A stretch of 64,000 nt of DNA from Deltaproteobacteria bacterium HGW-Deltaproteobacteria-12 (lineage in GTDB: Bacteria; Desulfobacterota; Syntrophia; Syntrophales; Smithellaceae), in the NCBI GenBank assembly GCA_002840565.1, contig PHBK01000026.1, forward strand, positions 1 through 64,000, written 5' to 3'. Position 1 is the stretch's first letter, and each line of letters begins with the position of its first letter. The notes beneath the pieces are model-generated. The model did no database searches. It saw only the letters and a program-made list of their open reading frames with translations, and was not told where the DNA came from. Shown here piece after piece: positions 49,578 to 58,798 of this stretch. Both the position numbers and the translations under genes were made by a program.

Positions 49578-50597
49578 ATGAAGCAAATTAAGGTCGAAGA
49601 AGCTGTCGGAACTATTCTGGCTCATGACTTGACGGAAATCATACCGGGTGTATCAAAAGGTGCTGCATTTAAGCGGGGGCATGTGGTCAAGGCGGAAGAT
49701 ATTCCTGCATTGTTGAGAATAGGCAAGAAGCACCTCTATGTATTTGAAATTGACGAGGATCAACTCCATGAGGATGATGCGGCCCTGCGGATAGCGCGTG
49801 CGCTTTGCGGGGATAATCTGAAATGGACCGAACCAAGGGAGGGCAAGTCGAAAATCATTAGTAATACAGATGGATTGATAAAGATAAATGTCAGCACTCT
49901 GCTGCGGATTAATTCTATTGGTGAAATAATTGTATCAACCATCAAGACAGGAATGCCCTGCAGAAATAATCAAGTCATAGCCGAGACACGCATCATTCCG
50001 TTGGTAATTGCCCGCAGCAAGATGGAAGAACTGGAAAGTGTTGTCTTTGAAACGGGACCGATACTTAAGGTTCTACCCTATACCAGACGTTTGGTCGGGA
50101 TTGTGGTGACCGGCTCTGAAGTTTATGAGGGGCTCATCAAAGATGAATCGGAGAGGTTCATTGTTCCCAAACTGAAAGAATACGGCTGTGAACTTGTGGA
50201 GAAAATCATCGTAACAGATGACTACAGCATGATTGCACAGGCCATTGAGAAATTAAGGAATTCAGGCTGTGAACTGATTCTGACGACAGGGGGCCTTTCT
50301 GTTGATCCCGACGATGTAACACGCATCGGTATCCGGGAGTCCGGCGCAGAGATTATCTCTTATGGCGGGCCCATTCTCCCCGGGGGAATGTTCCTGAATG
50401 CGCGGCTCGGTGATGTGCCTGTTCTAGGCTTGCCGGCCTGTGTATTTCATAGTCTGCGCACCGTCTTTGACCTTATGCTGCCGCTGATTTTGGCCGGAGA
50501 ACAGCCAAGTTATGATGATATCGCAGCCATGGGTCATGGCGGTTTGTGCATGAAATGCGAAGTATGCCATTTCCCTGCCTGTTCGTATGGAAGATGA
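49578..50597 (+). CDS. MoeA/MoCF-type molybdopterin-binding protein
   Basis: A 339-residue protein with a C-terminal MoCF_biosynth domain (about 165-300): GIVVTGSEVYEG, the ILTTGGLSVDPDDVTR motif and GLPACVFHSLRTVFDL. The N-terminal part is not the MoeA linker fold but a specific domain found with this type. It ends in four cysteines, GGLCMKCEVCHFPACSYG, likely a metal site. Such proteins occur beside XdhC and MocA in molybdenum hydroxylase clusters and probably act in cofactor insertion or sulfuration. Confidence 0.82.
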   Translation: MKQIKVEEAVGTILAHDLTEIIPGVSKGAAFKRGHVVKAEDIPALLRIGKKHLYVFEIDEDQLHEDDAALRIARALCGDNLKWTEPREGKSKIISNTDGLIKINVSTLLRINSIGEIIVSTIKTGMPCRNNQVIAETRIIPLVIARSKMEELESVVFETGPILKVLPYTRRLVGIVVTGSEVYEGLIKDESERFIVPKLKEYGCELVEKIIVTDDYSMIAQAIEKLRNSGCELILTTGGLSVDPDDVTRIGIRESGAEIISYGGPILPGGMFLNARLGDVPVLGLPACVFHSLRTVFDLMLPLILAGEQPSYDDIAAMGHGGLCMKCEVCHFPACSYGR

Positions 50598-50667
50598 GAT
50601 TAGCTTGGAAGTGCGGGGTTATAATTAATTCGATCATTGATAAACTTGGAAGAAAAAGGATGTTCTT

Positions 50668-51672
50668 ATGAACAATGATGATATGTACGGCAAAGCCCTG
50701 GAGTGGATGAATAAGGGTCGCGAAGTTGCGCTGGCCACGGTGGTTAAAACCTGGGGGTCCAGTCCGAGACCGGTGGGAAGCCAACTGGTTATGGATCAGA
50801 CGGGTGCTTTTGAAGGGTCGGTGTCCGGTGGATGTATCGAAGGTGCAGTGATCACCGAAGGACTCGAGGTGCTAAAAAGCGGAGAGCCCAGGGTGCTTAA
50901 CTTCGGCGTGACTTCAGCGCAGGCCTGGGAGGTAGGATTGGCCTGCGGTGGAGAGATTTCTATATACCTCGAGAAGGTTACATCGAAAAGGTTGCTTGAA
51001 GAAATGGAGTCTATGCGCAGGAAAAATCAAGGTGTCTGTGTCATAACCGATCTTGAAAACGGAGAAAAGAAGCTATTGCCTATCGATGGCGGCGAAAAGA
51101 TTTATACGCTTTTCCCGGATTTCAGAAAAATTATACAAGAGGCAGTGAAAACAGAAAATAATATCATCCTTATCAGTAAAGGGCATCAGCACTTTTTGCA
51201 TTTTTTTCTGCCTGCTTTTGAAATTATCATTGTCGGAGCAGTGCACATTGCTCAGCCATTGGTACAGATTGTCCGCAGCATCGGATATAAGGTGACGATT
51301 ATAGATCCTCGAGAATCTTTTGCCAATAAAGATCGTTTCCCGGACGTACCGATTATTATTCAATGGCCGGACGAAGCACTCCCGGGGCGCCTGCATTCAA
51401 GAGTGGCCTTGGTTACCCTGACCCATGATCCTAAACTGGACGATCCGGCTCTGATCGAAGGATTGAAATCGGATGCATTTTATATCGGTGCATTGGGAAG
51501 CAGGTCTACCCATGCTGATCGTCTATCACGGCTTTCAGCAGCCGGTTTTTCCAAGGATAGCCTGGAGCGTATTTGCGGTCCGGTAGGCCTGAGAATCGGG
51601 GCGATCGGACAGGGGGAAATTGCCATATCTATTATTGCGCAGATTATTCAAAAGAGACGCCTTGCTGTTTGA
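50668..51672 (+). CDS. xdhC: XdhC/CoxI-family molybdenum cofactor insertion protein
   Basis: Binds molybdenum cofactor, supports its sulfuration and delivers it to XO-family enzymes. The 334-residue protein has the XdhC N-terminal domain (REVALATVVKTWGSSPRPVGSQ; GSVSGGCIEGAV; LACGGEISIYLE) and the C-terminal Rossmann domain (IIVGAVHIAQPLVQI, VALVTLTHDPKLDDPAL, YIGALGSRSTHADR, GPVGLRIGA). The usual GAGHV motif is GAVHI here. Cys in SGGC and ACGG match the conserved pair. Its cysteine desulfurase partner is probably the gene at 54414. Confidence 0.93.
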   Translation: MNNDDMYGKALEWMNKGREVALATVVKTWGSSPRPVGSQLVMDQTGAFEGSVSGGCIEGAVITEGLEVLKSGEPRVLNFGVTSAQAWEVGLACGGEISIYLEKVTSKRLLEEMESMRRKNQGVCVITDLENGEKKLLPIDGGEKIYTLFPDFRKIIQEAVKTENNIILISKGHQHFLHFFLPAFEIIIVGAVHIAQPLVQIVRSIGYKVTIIDPRESFANKDRFPDVPIIIQWPDEALPGRLHSRVALVTLTHDPKLDDPALIEGLKSDAFYIGALGSRSTHADRLSRLSAAGFSKDSLERICGPVGLRIGAIGQGEIAISIIAQIIQKRRLAV

Positions 51673-51704
51673 GCGTATATTAAATTACAGCAAGAGAGGT
51701 ATTT

Positions 51705-52559
51705 ATGAAGATGGTTAAATTCGTTTTTACTGTTATTATTCTATGTGTTTTTGGCATCATCCCGGTAAAATCTTTCGGGGAGGAGTTGCTTGTTTTTGCT
51801 GGTGCCGCCAGTAAACCGCCAATGGAAGAAATTGCAACTGCATTTGAAAAGAAAACAGGCGTAAAGGTAAATATCATTTTTGGCGGGTCCGGTTTTGTCC
51901 TTGCCCAGATGTCCCTTGCAAAAAAAGGGGATATCTATTTGCCGGGTTCATCGGATTACATGGAAATAGCAAAAAAGAAGCAGTTTGTTTTTCCAGAGAC
52001 AGAGAAATATGTTGTATATCTCGCACCCGCAATCAATGTACAAAAGGGTAATCTCAAAGGCATAAAGCAGCTTTCTGATCTTGTTAGGCCGGGCTTGCGG
52101 GTGGCCATTGCTAACCCGGAAGGGGTTTGTGTTGGATTATACGCAATAGAAATTATAGAGAAAAATCTTAATTCAGAACAAAAGGCAGCGTTCAGGAAAA
52201 ATCTTGTAAATTATACGGAAAGCTGTGAAAAAACAGCAACAGCTATTTCATTAAAGACAGTTGATGCTGTTCTAGGCTGGAGGGTTTTTCAACACTGGGA
52301 CCCGGAAAGAATTGAGACTGTTCCGTTAAAGAAGCATGAAATAGTAAGAGTCGGATATATCCCTATTGCAATTTCACAATTTACGAAAAATAAGGCACTT
52401 TCTCAAAAATTAATAGACTTTATCCTTTCCGATGAAGGTAAAGCAACTTTCAGGAAATACCATTACTTCATGAGTCCTGACGAGGCCTTTGAATGGATCG
52501 GGCAGAAGAAGCCTGTGGGTGGAGGTTATACGGTGCCTGAGGACTGGCTTAAGAGATGA
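51705..52559 (+). CDS. modA: molybdate/tungstate ABC transporter binding protein (ModA/WtpA family)
   Basis: Periplasmic oxyanion-binding protein, 284 residues, with a signal peptide ending near KSFGEE. The mature N-terminus LLVFAGAASKPPMEEIATAFEKKTG is the ModA start with Ala-Ala-Ser in place of Ala-Ala-Ala/Ser for oxyanion contacts. GGSGFVLAQMSLAKKGDIYLPGSSDYM follows. It is the first of modABC; the stop overlaps the permease start by four bases. Molybdate versus tungstate cannot be separated by eye. Confidence 0.9.
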   Translation: MKMVKFVFTVIILCVFGIIPVKSFGEELLVFAGAASKPPMEEIATAFEKKTGVKVNIIFGGSGFVLAQMSLAKKGDIYLPGSSDYMEIAKKKQFVFPETEKYVVYLAPAINVQKGNLKGIKQLSDLVRPGLRVAIANPEGVCVGLYAIEIIEKNLNSEQKAAFRKNLVNYTESCEKTATAISLKTVDAVLGWRVFQHWDPERIETVPLKKHEIVRVGYIPIAISQFTKNKALSQKLIDFILSDEGKATFRKYHYFMSPDEAFEWIGQKKPVGGGYTVPEDWLKR

Positions 52560-53332
52560 GCTTCAAACGCCTAGCCATAACATTCAGCTTTGTTACGTTT
52601 TTATTGTATGTGACCCTGATTCTTTCGCTCCTTTACTTTTACAGGGGATCGCTATTCCTGGAGATACTTTTTTCAGAAAGGACTTTATTTTCCATACAGT
52701 TAAGCATTGTTACCGCCACCATAGCCACGATTTTGTCTATACTTTTAGCCATTCCAACTGCATATGCACTTTCCAGGTATAATTTTTTCGGAAGGCAATT
52801 TGTTGATACGGTGCTTGAACTTCCCATGATTGTCTCGCCTGTAGCCCTTGGTGCCATGGTCCTGATATTTTTTAATACCCCTGCAGGTCTGGCGATTCAG
52901 GAGCGGGGGATGCAGTTTGTGTTTACCGTTTACGGTATAATCATCGCACAGTTTATTACCACGGCAGGTATAGCAACCAGGCTTGTAAAAGCCGCTATGG
53001 ATGAAATTCCCCGGAGATACGAAGAGGTGGCGAAAACACTCGGAGCTTCGCCTTCAAAGGCGTTTTTTAACGTGACTCTTCCCTTGAGCAAAAACGGAAT
53101 TATTGCCGCTTCAATACTGACATGGGCAAAAGCGCTTGGTGAGTTCGGTGCCACAATCACCATTGCCGGTTCCATGGCCATGAAGACCGAGACCATTCCT
53201 GTGGCTATTTTTATGAGACTTGCCAGCGCCGATATTGAGGGTACTGTTGTTCTTGTACTTATATTGATAGGGATAGGGCTGAGCATTTTATATGCTGTGA
53301 GGCTGTTTACGGCAAAAAAACCGTATGCCTGA
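52556..53332 (+). CDS. modB: molybdate/tungstate ABC transporter permease
   Basis: Permease, 258 residues, with six hydrophobic segments and the EAA loop in EVAKTLGASPSKAFFNVTLPL, followed by AKALGEFGATITIAGS, the ModB family motif. It overlaps modA by ATGA. It forms the channel with the ATPase encoded 35 bases downstream. Confidence 0.92.
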   Translation: MSFKRLAITFSFVTFLLYVTLILSLLYFYRGSLFLEILFSERTLFSIQLSIVTATIATILSILLAIPTAYALSRYNFFGRQFVDTVLELPMIVSPVALGAMVLIFFNTPAGLAIQERGMQFVFTVYGIIIAQFITTAGIATRLVKAAMDEIPRRYEEVAKTLGASPSKAFFNVTLPLSKNGIIAASILTWAKALGEFGATITIAGSMAMKTETIPVAIFMRLASADIEGTVVLVLILIGIGLSILYAVRLFTAKKPYA

Positions 53333-53367
53333 ACCTCAAACGTTGAAAACATTTAGAACGAGGAAGC

Positions 53368-54417
53368 ATGTCACACATAGAATTAAAACATATCAGTAAA
53401 TACGTTCTTAATGATGTGAATCTGGAGATTAAAAATAAAGAGCTACTGGTGCTTGTTGGCCCCAATGGGGCAGGGAAGTCCACACTGCTCAACGTTATAG
53501 CTGGCCTTACAGATTACAAAGGCGAAGTGTTTTTCGATGAGAAAAAGATTGATCAGATACCCCCGTATAAAAGAGGGGTAGGGTACCTTTTCCAGGACCT
53601 GGCACTTTTCCCCCATCTAAATGTATCTTCCAATATTGCCTATGGGTTGATTGTTCAGGGCTATCCGGAAAAGGTAATAAAAAAGAGGGTTGATGCATTA
53701 CTTGATGCACTCCATATCGGAGGTCTTAGAGATAGGTATCCCCATAATCTGAGTGGGGGAGAAAAACAGAGGGTTGCAATTGCCAGGGCCATTGCCCCTT
53801 TTCAGAAGATATTGCTCCTCGATGAACCCTTGTCGGGTCTTGATCCCCAGACAGCGAAATATTTGAGAACAGAGTTGTGCGCTCTTTTGAAGAGATTGGA
53901 GGTTACATCTGTTTTCGTGATCCATGATCTTCTGGGGGCTGAAGAAATTGCCGACAGGATTGCTATCCTTTATAAAGGACAAATTGAACAGCTGGCGACG
54001 CCGAAGGATATTTTTTTTAGTCCCAGGACGGATAGAGTCTCAGAATTTATCGGTATGCCCAACATACTGAATTGCGATCAATGCAATATTTTATCAACGG
54101 GTCTTGTAGAAGTCGTTTCGGGAGGTATGAGCATTATCCTTCCCTATGAAGGGAGCAGTATAAAAAAGCTTGCAATCTCGCCCCACGATATTTACATCTC
54201 AGATACGAAACCACCCGGCCCCGCCCTTAACCGCTATAAAGGAATTATTACCGAAATATTGCCTATAAATTCTACCATAAGGCTGCGTGTTGCCATCGGC
54301 AGCAATAATCTCCTCACCGAACTGCAAAAAAGCACATTCGATGAGATGATCCTTTCTGTAGGGAAAGAAGTTAACGTTATTGTCAAACTCCGCAGATTAA
54401 GATATGTTGAGCCATGA
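53368..54417 (+). CDS. modC: molybdate/tungstate ABC transporter ATPase
   Basis: ATPase, 349 residues. Walker A is GPNGAGKSTLL, the Q loop LFQDLALFPHL, the signature NLSGGEKQRVAIARA and Walker B ILLLDEPLSGLDP. A C-terminal regulatory domain of about 110 residues, resembling a TOBE/MOP fold, follows from residue 240. Its stop overlaps the cysteine desulfurase start by four bases, linking metal import with sulfur supply in one operon. Confidence 0.92.
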   Translation: MSHIELKHISKYVLNDVNLEIKNKELLVLVGPNGAGKSTLLNVIAGLTDYKGEVFFDEKKIDQIPPYKRGVGYLFQDLALFPHLNVSSNIAYGLIVQGYPEKVIKKRVDALLDALHIGGLRDRYPHNLSGGEKQRVAIARAIAPFQKILLLDEPLSGLDPQTAKYLRTELCALLKRLEVTSVFVIHDLLGAEEIADRIAILYKGQIEQLATPKDIFFSPRTDRVSEFIGMPNILNCDQCNILSTGLVEVVSGGMSIILPYEGSSIKKLAISPHDIYISDTKPPGPALNRYKGIITEILPINSTIRLRVAIGSNNLLTELQKSTFDEMILSVGKEVNVIVKLRRLRYVEP

Positions 54418-55673
54418 GACCATTGGGAAAGACAGAAAGATTTGATGTTGAACATGTGGTTCGGAATTTTTCCATGTTCAGATCGCCTGTAGAGACAGCT
54501 CCTTTTTACTATCTCGACAATGCTGCCATGACCCAGACCCCGGATTGTGTCATTGAGGCCATGTATAAACATGAAAGAGGGTGGCGTGCCAATATAAAAC
54601 GGGGTTTGTACGGCCCGGCAGAAGAAGCTACACAGGCCTATGAGGACGCACGACAAACTGTGGCCCGCTTTCTCGGTACTTCGGATCCGCATGAGGTCGT
54701 CTTCACGAGTGGCGCGACCTCAAGTATTAACATGCTGGCTTTGATTCTCGGATATGGGATGCGTCCGGGTGATGAAGTCCTGCTTTCTTTGCTGGAGCAC
54801 CACAGCAACATTGTTCCGTGGCAGTTGCTCAGCGATCGGACCGGTGTGATCTTGAAATTTCTTCCAGTTAAAGAAGATGGGTGTCTTGATCTGGCAAGGC
54901 TTGGTGCCTTTATAAATGAGCGCACGAAGCTGGTTGCGTTAACCCACGGATCGAACGTGAGTGCTGCGATTACTGAAGTCGCCGCCATCGTGCAGTGTGC
55001 GCATCAACATGGAGCTAAGGTCATGCTGGATGGTGCCCAGATGGCGCCGCACGGGCCAATCGATCTTGACGCTCTGGATGTTGATTTCTATGTTTTTTCA
55101 TCCCACAAGGTATACGGGCCCACAGGGGTTGGAGTATTATGGGGTCGCAGGGAATGCCTTCAGGAGATGCAACCTGCTTTTGGCGGTGGCGAGATGATAG
55201 ATGCCGTCACTCTCCAGAAGAGCTCCTATGCCAGCGTCCCGCATCGTTTTGAAGCAGGTACTCCTCCCGTTACACAGGTGATCGGTTTGGGTGTTGCTTT
55301 GGATTGGCTTATGCATCAGGACATAAGCGGCATGAAAAAGCATCTTTCCGGTCTTGCCGAAAGAATTATTGCCGGCCTGGCAACCATAGATAAAAAGTCA
55401 GGTCTTATCAACATTTTCGGTCCAGCCCTGGGAAAAGAACGCCTTCCGTTAGTTTCTTTCAGCATAGATGGTGCTCATCCGCATGACATCTGTCAGATGA
55501 TGAGTGATCGTCATGGTGTGGCTTTACGGGGTGGTCATCACTGTGCCCAGCCCTTGCATGACCACTGGGGTATACAAGGAAGCACTCGGGTTTCCCTGGC
55601 CATATACAATCGTGTAAATGATGTTGATGCCTTTCTCAACGGGATAGAAGACTGCATTGGTTTGTTTTGCTGA
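54414..55673 (+). CDS. sufS: SufS-type cysteine desulfurase
   Basis: PLP enzyme that removes sulfur from cysteine and holds it as a persulfide. The 419 residues show YYLDNAAMTQTPD, TSGATSSINML, EHHSN (His130), the PLP Lys232 in FSSHKVYGPTGVG and the persulfide Cys377 in RGGHHCAQPLH, the type II (SufS/CsdA) signature. Translational coupling to modC and the downstream SufU-like gene place it in the molybdenum island; it may sulfurate the cofactor through XdhC, build the hydroxylase Fe-S clusters, or both. Confidence 0.92.
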   Translation: MRPLGKTERFDVEHVVRNFSMFRSPVETAPFYYLDNAAMTQTPDCVIEAMYKHERGWRANIKRGLYGPAEEATQAYEDARQTVARFLGTSDPHEVVFTSGATSSINMLALILGYGMRPGDEVLLSLLEHHSNIVPWQLLSDRTGVILKFLPVKEDGCLDLARLGAFINERTKLVALTHGSNVSAAITEVAAIVQCAHQHGAKVMLDGAQMAPHGPIDLDALDVDFYVFSSHKVYGPTGVGVLWGRRECLQEMQPAFGGGEMIDAVTLQKSSYASVPHRFEAGTPPVTQVIGLGVALDWLMHQDISGMKKHLSGLAERIIAGLATIDKKSGLINIFGPALGKERLPLVSFSIDGAHPHDICQMMSDRHGVALRGGHHCAQPLHDHWGIQGSTRVSLAIYNRVNDVDAFLNGIEDCIGLFC

Positions 55674-55699
55674 ACAAAGAGATATAAAGGGAAATATTG

Positions 55700-56161
55700 A
55701 TGGATGATGCCGTCTACAATAATTTGATAATATCTTTATCGAAAGAGCTTAAATATGCAGGACAAATAGATTGTCCTGATTGTGAAGCAACCCTCAACAA
55801 TCCCCTGTGCGGTGATCGGGTGACAATTCAGATCTGTGTAGCGGATAAACATATTATTGACTTTCGACATCAGGTGCGAGGATGCATACTATGTAAGGCA
55901 TCCGCTTCACTTCTTGCCTCACGTGCATGTGGGATGACGCTAATGGATATTATTGAATTGAGAAAATCACTCACCGAGGTTATAAAGCCAAAATCGGAAG
56001 AAGTTGTTTTTCAGGCCTGCCATGAGATTTTCAGGCCAGTGCGTAAGCATCGAAGCAGGCATTCCTGTGTGCTGTTGCCATATGATGCCTCAATTCAGGC
56101 TCTTTCGTCGCTCGTTGTTCATGACGAAAATAGACTTGATGTTCCGGTGAAAAATATCTAA
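55700..56161 (+). CDS. sufU: SufU/IscU-like scaffold or sulfur-transfer protein
   Basis: A 153-residue IscU-fold protein. It has NPLCGDRVTIQI with the first Cys and Asp, GCILCKASASLLA with the second Cys, and a last Cys in RHSCVLLP. An additional N-terminal CPDC pair precedes the core, which is unusual. SufU proteins have Ser-x-Ser where this one has a second Cys (CILC), so a changed metal site is possible. ATG at 55700 follows AAAGGGA. It is the natural acceptor of sulfur from the desulfurase 26 bases upstream. Confidence 0.85.
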   Translation: MDDAVYNNLIISLSKELKYAGQIDCPDCEATLNNPLCGDRVTIQICVADKHIIDFRHQVRGCILCKASASLLASRACGMTLMDIIELRKSLTEVIKPKSEEVVFQACHEIFRPVRKHRSRHSCVLLPYDASIQALSSLVVHDENRLDVPVKNI

Positions 56162-56174
56162 AAGAACTGGCATT

Positions 56175-57692
56175 ATGAAAAAGTTTATATTTACACCAAA
56201 AGATATCAGGGAAATTAAAGCATCAGGTATGCATCCGGCCGACGTGGAAAAGCAGTTGGCTCTCTACCGGCGCGGTTCCAATTACCTCAAACTGCATCGG
56301 CCATGCGTTCTTAAAGATGGAATTGTTTCTCTTTCTCCTGCCCAACGGAAAAAATTAATTGATATTTACGACAGGGAATCCGATAGATACAAATTAATCA
56401 AATTTGTCCCGGCCTCCGGCGCGGCCAGCCGCATGTTTACCGAGTGGTTTTCTGCTATCGGAAAAGGAGGATTCGGCTCCGGAGATCTCGACCGGAAATT
56501 CTTCCGGGATTTAAAGAAATTCCCCTTTTACTCCCGTATTTCCGAAAACAACACCGGTGCCGAATTTTTGGCGAAAAAGGACATCAAAGGTTTGCTGGAA
56601 TTTATTTTAGGGTCAAACGGTCTCAATTATGGAAATTTGCCCAAGGCCTTAATACCATTTCACCGGTATGCAGCAGGAGAATCAAGGACTGCCCTCGAAG
56701 AGCATCTTCGAGAAGCAACCGGGTATATCTGCGGCGGCGGCGTCAGTTCTTTGCATTTTACCATATCCGCCGAACATAAGCAGGCCATTGCAAAATATCT
56801 GCAGAAGTTAATTGCGCAGCATGGAGGCACAGGCGGGGGAAAATATAAAGTTGCTTTGTCCCTTCAGTCTGTTTCCACCAATATGATAGCTGCTGCTGAA
56901 AACAATCTGCCGCTGAGGGACGCAGCAGGAGAGCTTGTTTTCCGGCCGGGTGGTCACGGCGCATTGCTGGACAATCTGAACAATCTGGATGCTGATTTTA
57001 TTTTTATCAGAAACATCGATAATATTGTGCCGGAGCTGCTTTCAGAAAAAAACCTTCCTTTCCGGAAGATGCTGGGCGGGATGGCATTGCAGATATCGCA
57101 GATGAATTTTGCTTTTTTGCGCAGCCTGGCAGCAGAGGCGGATTATCCGGAGATCGATAAGATAGTTGCGCACTGCTCGCAGACGCTGAACATTGTTTTC
57201 CCGCAGAGTTTTGCAGGGATGTCGAAAAAGAAGAAATCCCAAATCCTTTTTTCATTATTAAATCGCCCGCTGCGCATTTGCGGTATGGTGAAAAATATTG
57301 GAGAGCCCGGTGGCGGCCCTTTCTGGGTGGTAGAGAAGGACGCGACGCAAACACTGCAAATTGTGGAAGGCGGGCAGGTCGATAAAAGCGATCCCCAGCA
57401 GGCGGCGATCTGGGCGCAGTCCCGATATTTTAATCCGGTGGATATGGTCTGCTGCATCAAAGATTATCAGGGAGATAAGTTCATTCTGGATAACTACGTC
57501 GATAAAAATGCTTATCTGATTACGACAAAGAATGAAAAAGGCGTCAAGTTCAATGCCCTGGAAATGCCGGGCCTCTGGAACGGTTCCATGGCCTACTGGA
57601 ATACAATGTTTGTGGAGCTTCCCTTAAAAGTATTTAATCCGGTGAAGACGGTGTATGACCTGCTGCGCCCGCAACACAGAACAACCTCTTAA
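56175..57692 (+). CDS. DUF4301 family protein
   Basis: A 505-residue soluble protein of unknown function. Recognisable family features are FVPASGAASRMF near residue 75, FRPGGHGALLDNLNNLDADFIFIRNIDNI around 255-285, and VEGGQVDKSD with STYFNPVD-like sequence near 410. The PGGHGAL and DNIV segments resemble sugar nucleotidyltransferases, to which the family is thought to be related. It starts 13 bases after the SufU-like gene but is followed by a repeat, so its tie to the molybdenum island may be only positional. Confidence 0.75.
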   Translation: MKKFIFTPKDIREIKASGMHPADVEKQLALYRRGSNYLKLHRPCVLKDGIVSLSPAQRKKLIDIYDRESDRYKLIKFVPASGAASRMFTEWFSAIGKGGFGSGDLDRKFFRDLKKFPFYSRISENNTGAEFLAKKDIKGLLEFILGSNGLNYGNLPKALIPFHRYAAGESRTALEEHLREATGYICGGGVSSLHFTISAEHKQAIAKYLQKLIAQHGGTGGGKYKVALSLQSVSTNMIAAAENNLPLRDAAGELVFRPGGHGALLDNLNNLDADFIFIRNIDNIVPELLSEKNLPFRKMLGGMALQISQMNFAFLRSLAAEADYPEIDKIVAHCSQTLNIVFPQSFAGMSKKKKSQILFSLLNRPLRICGMVKNIGEPGGGPFWVVEKDATQTLQIVEGGQVDKSDPQQAAIWAQSRYFNPVDMVCCIKDYQGDKFILDNYVDKNAYLITTKNEKGVKFNALEMPGLWNGSMAYWNTMFVELPLKVFNPVKTVYDLLRPQHRTTS

Positions 57693-57696
57693 AATT

Positions 57697-57835
57697 GCCC
57701 CGGCATTCGAGGCTGTGTCGCAATAGAAAATTGTCATTGCGAACGCACGATAGTGCGTGTGGCAATCCATATATTATTAATGGCTTACGAGATTGCTTCG
57801 CTCATTGCATTACGACACAGGCTCATTCGCCGGGC
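57697..57835. repeat. MITE-like element, copy B
   Basis: A 139-base segment bounded by GCCCCGGC...GAGGCTGTGTCGCAAT and ATTACGACACAGGCTC...GCCGGGC. Inside is ATTGC..ACGCAC-GATA-GTGCGT..GCAAT, a long imperfect hairpin of the same design as copy A at 4662. A further ATTCGCCGG/CCGGCGAAT inverted repeat extends rightward to about 57863. The rest of the gap to 58014 holds no supportable gene. Confidence 0.65.
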
Positions 57836-58014
57836 AAGCATGGGCAGCATGTCCGGCGAATGCCTGATTGCGCTTCATCGGAAATAATCAAAATACTAAT
57901 ACCTGCTACAATAGAATGTGCAATAAAGATAAGCACAGGGAGGTTGATAATCGACCAGACAGAAATACATGATAGAAGATTACAGTGCGGAAACTGATGT
58001 GACTTTTCGCAGTC

Positions 58015-58371
58015 TCATAAACTGAGCACACCCCTGGAGATGCGCCATCTGTCAGGAGAGGCAGGATTGGAGGCATCGGCATCCTGATAACGACTGAAAT
58101 TATCGTACCGTTCAGAAATCCACTGTTTTATTTTGATGTCTGATAATGTGCGTTCGTCCCTGTTCTTGCTAAGATAATCGTCAATGGATTCCTCCTTGAT
58201 AATTATCTCGATCTTCTTGGAACGCTTGTTTTGTCCTTGGGGGACGTTGTCTCGTTTCCAGTCGATCTGTATTAAATAATCACTGCCGGAGAGGCGTGAA
58301 CCAACCCAGGCATTTGCCGGGAAAAGCGGCTTTATAATCCGAATCCAATGATCCAGTAAATCTTCAGTCAT
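58015..58371 (-). CDS. hypothetical protein
   Basis: A 118-residue soluble protein with mixed charge, no signal peptide and no membrane segment. It has DHWIRIIKPLFPANAW at the N-terminus and a Lys-rich centre (KRSKKIEIIIKEESIDDYL). AGGGGAAAG lies 13 bases before the ATG, a little distant. I do not recognise the family. It faces the DUF4301 gene across the repeat and diverges from the cold-shock gene, so it is its own transcription unit. Confidence 0.5.
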   Translation of the reverse strand: MTEDLLDHWIRIIKPLFPANAWVGSRLSGSDYLIQIDWKRDNVPQGQNKRSKKIEIIIKEESIDDYLSKNRDERTLSDIKIKQWISERYDNFSRYQDADASNPASPDRWRISRGVLSL

Positions 58372-58599
58372 GGCGGCTAAATCTTTCCCCTACTAAAAAG
58401 ATATTTATTTTTTGTTGCATACACATGCTATGCTCTTTGCCGGGGAAGTCAACTTAATTTATCTTATGTCTGTATTTGCATGAACCGTAAATATTATTTT
58501 CAGAAAGCATAAACATCGTAAAGCACCGCTTTATATGAGGAAGCGTAATGCATTTTCGTAAGTATTGTGCGCCCGAAACCTCATCTATTCAAATAAAGC

Positions 58600-58628
58600 T
58601 TGACTATTATGAGCTATTGTCGTACTGT
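58600..58628 (+). promoter_or_regulatory. sigma-70-type promoter of the cold-shock gene
   Basis: TTGACT, a 17-base spacer and TACTGT lie about 170 bases before the csp ATG, leaving the long 5' UTR usual for cold-shock genes. The remaining gap 58372-58599 shows no gene. Confidence 0.45.
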
Positions 58629-58704
58629 CCGGTCAACTTCGGATATTTAGAAATAAAGATGCGAAGGAAAGAGTTGGGTTTAGACATTTTGAAGCACGTA
58701 GGTT

Positions 58705-58742
58705 AGCTACCGGGTACTTTAGGGTCTTGGTGGCTTTTTTTA
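58705..58742 (+). terminator. hairpin with T run in the cold-shock leader (possible attenuator)
   Basis: AGCTACC and GGTGGCT form a 7-bp stem with one G-U pair, around a 17-base loop, followed by seven T. It lies inside the predicted csp leader, between promoter and start codon, so it would act as a premature terminator or temperature-dependent switch if real. Confidence 0.45.
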
Positions 58743-58798
58743 TTTCTGTCATTGTGCTGATTCAACTTTTGAAAATTTATGAAAGGAGGATTAGATCT

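Noticed and set aside
57695-57997. 100-codon frame after DUF4301
   Set aside because: It runs through the MITE-like copy B and its palindromes; codon content and composition are those of a repeat.
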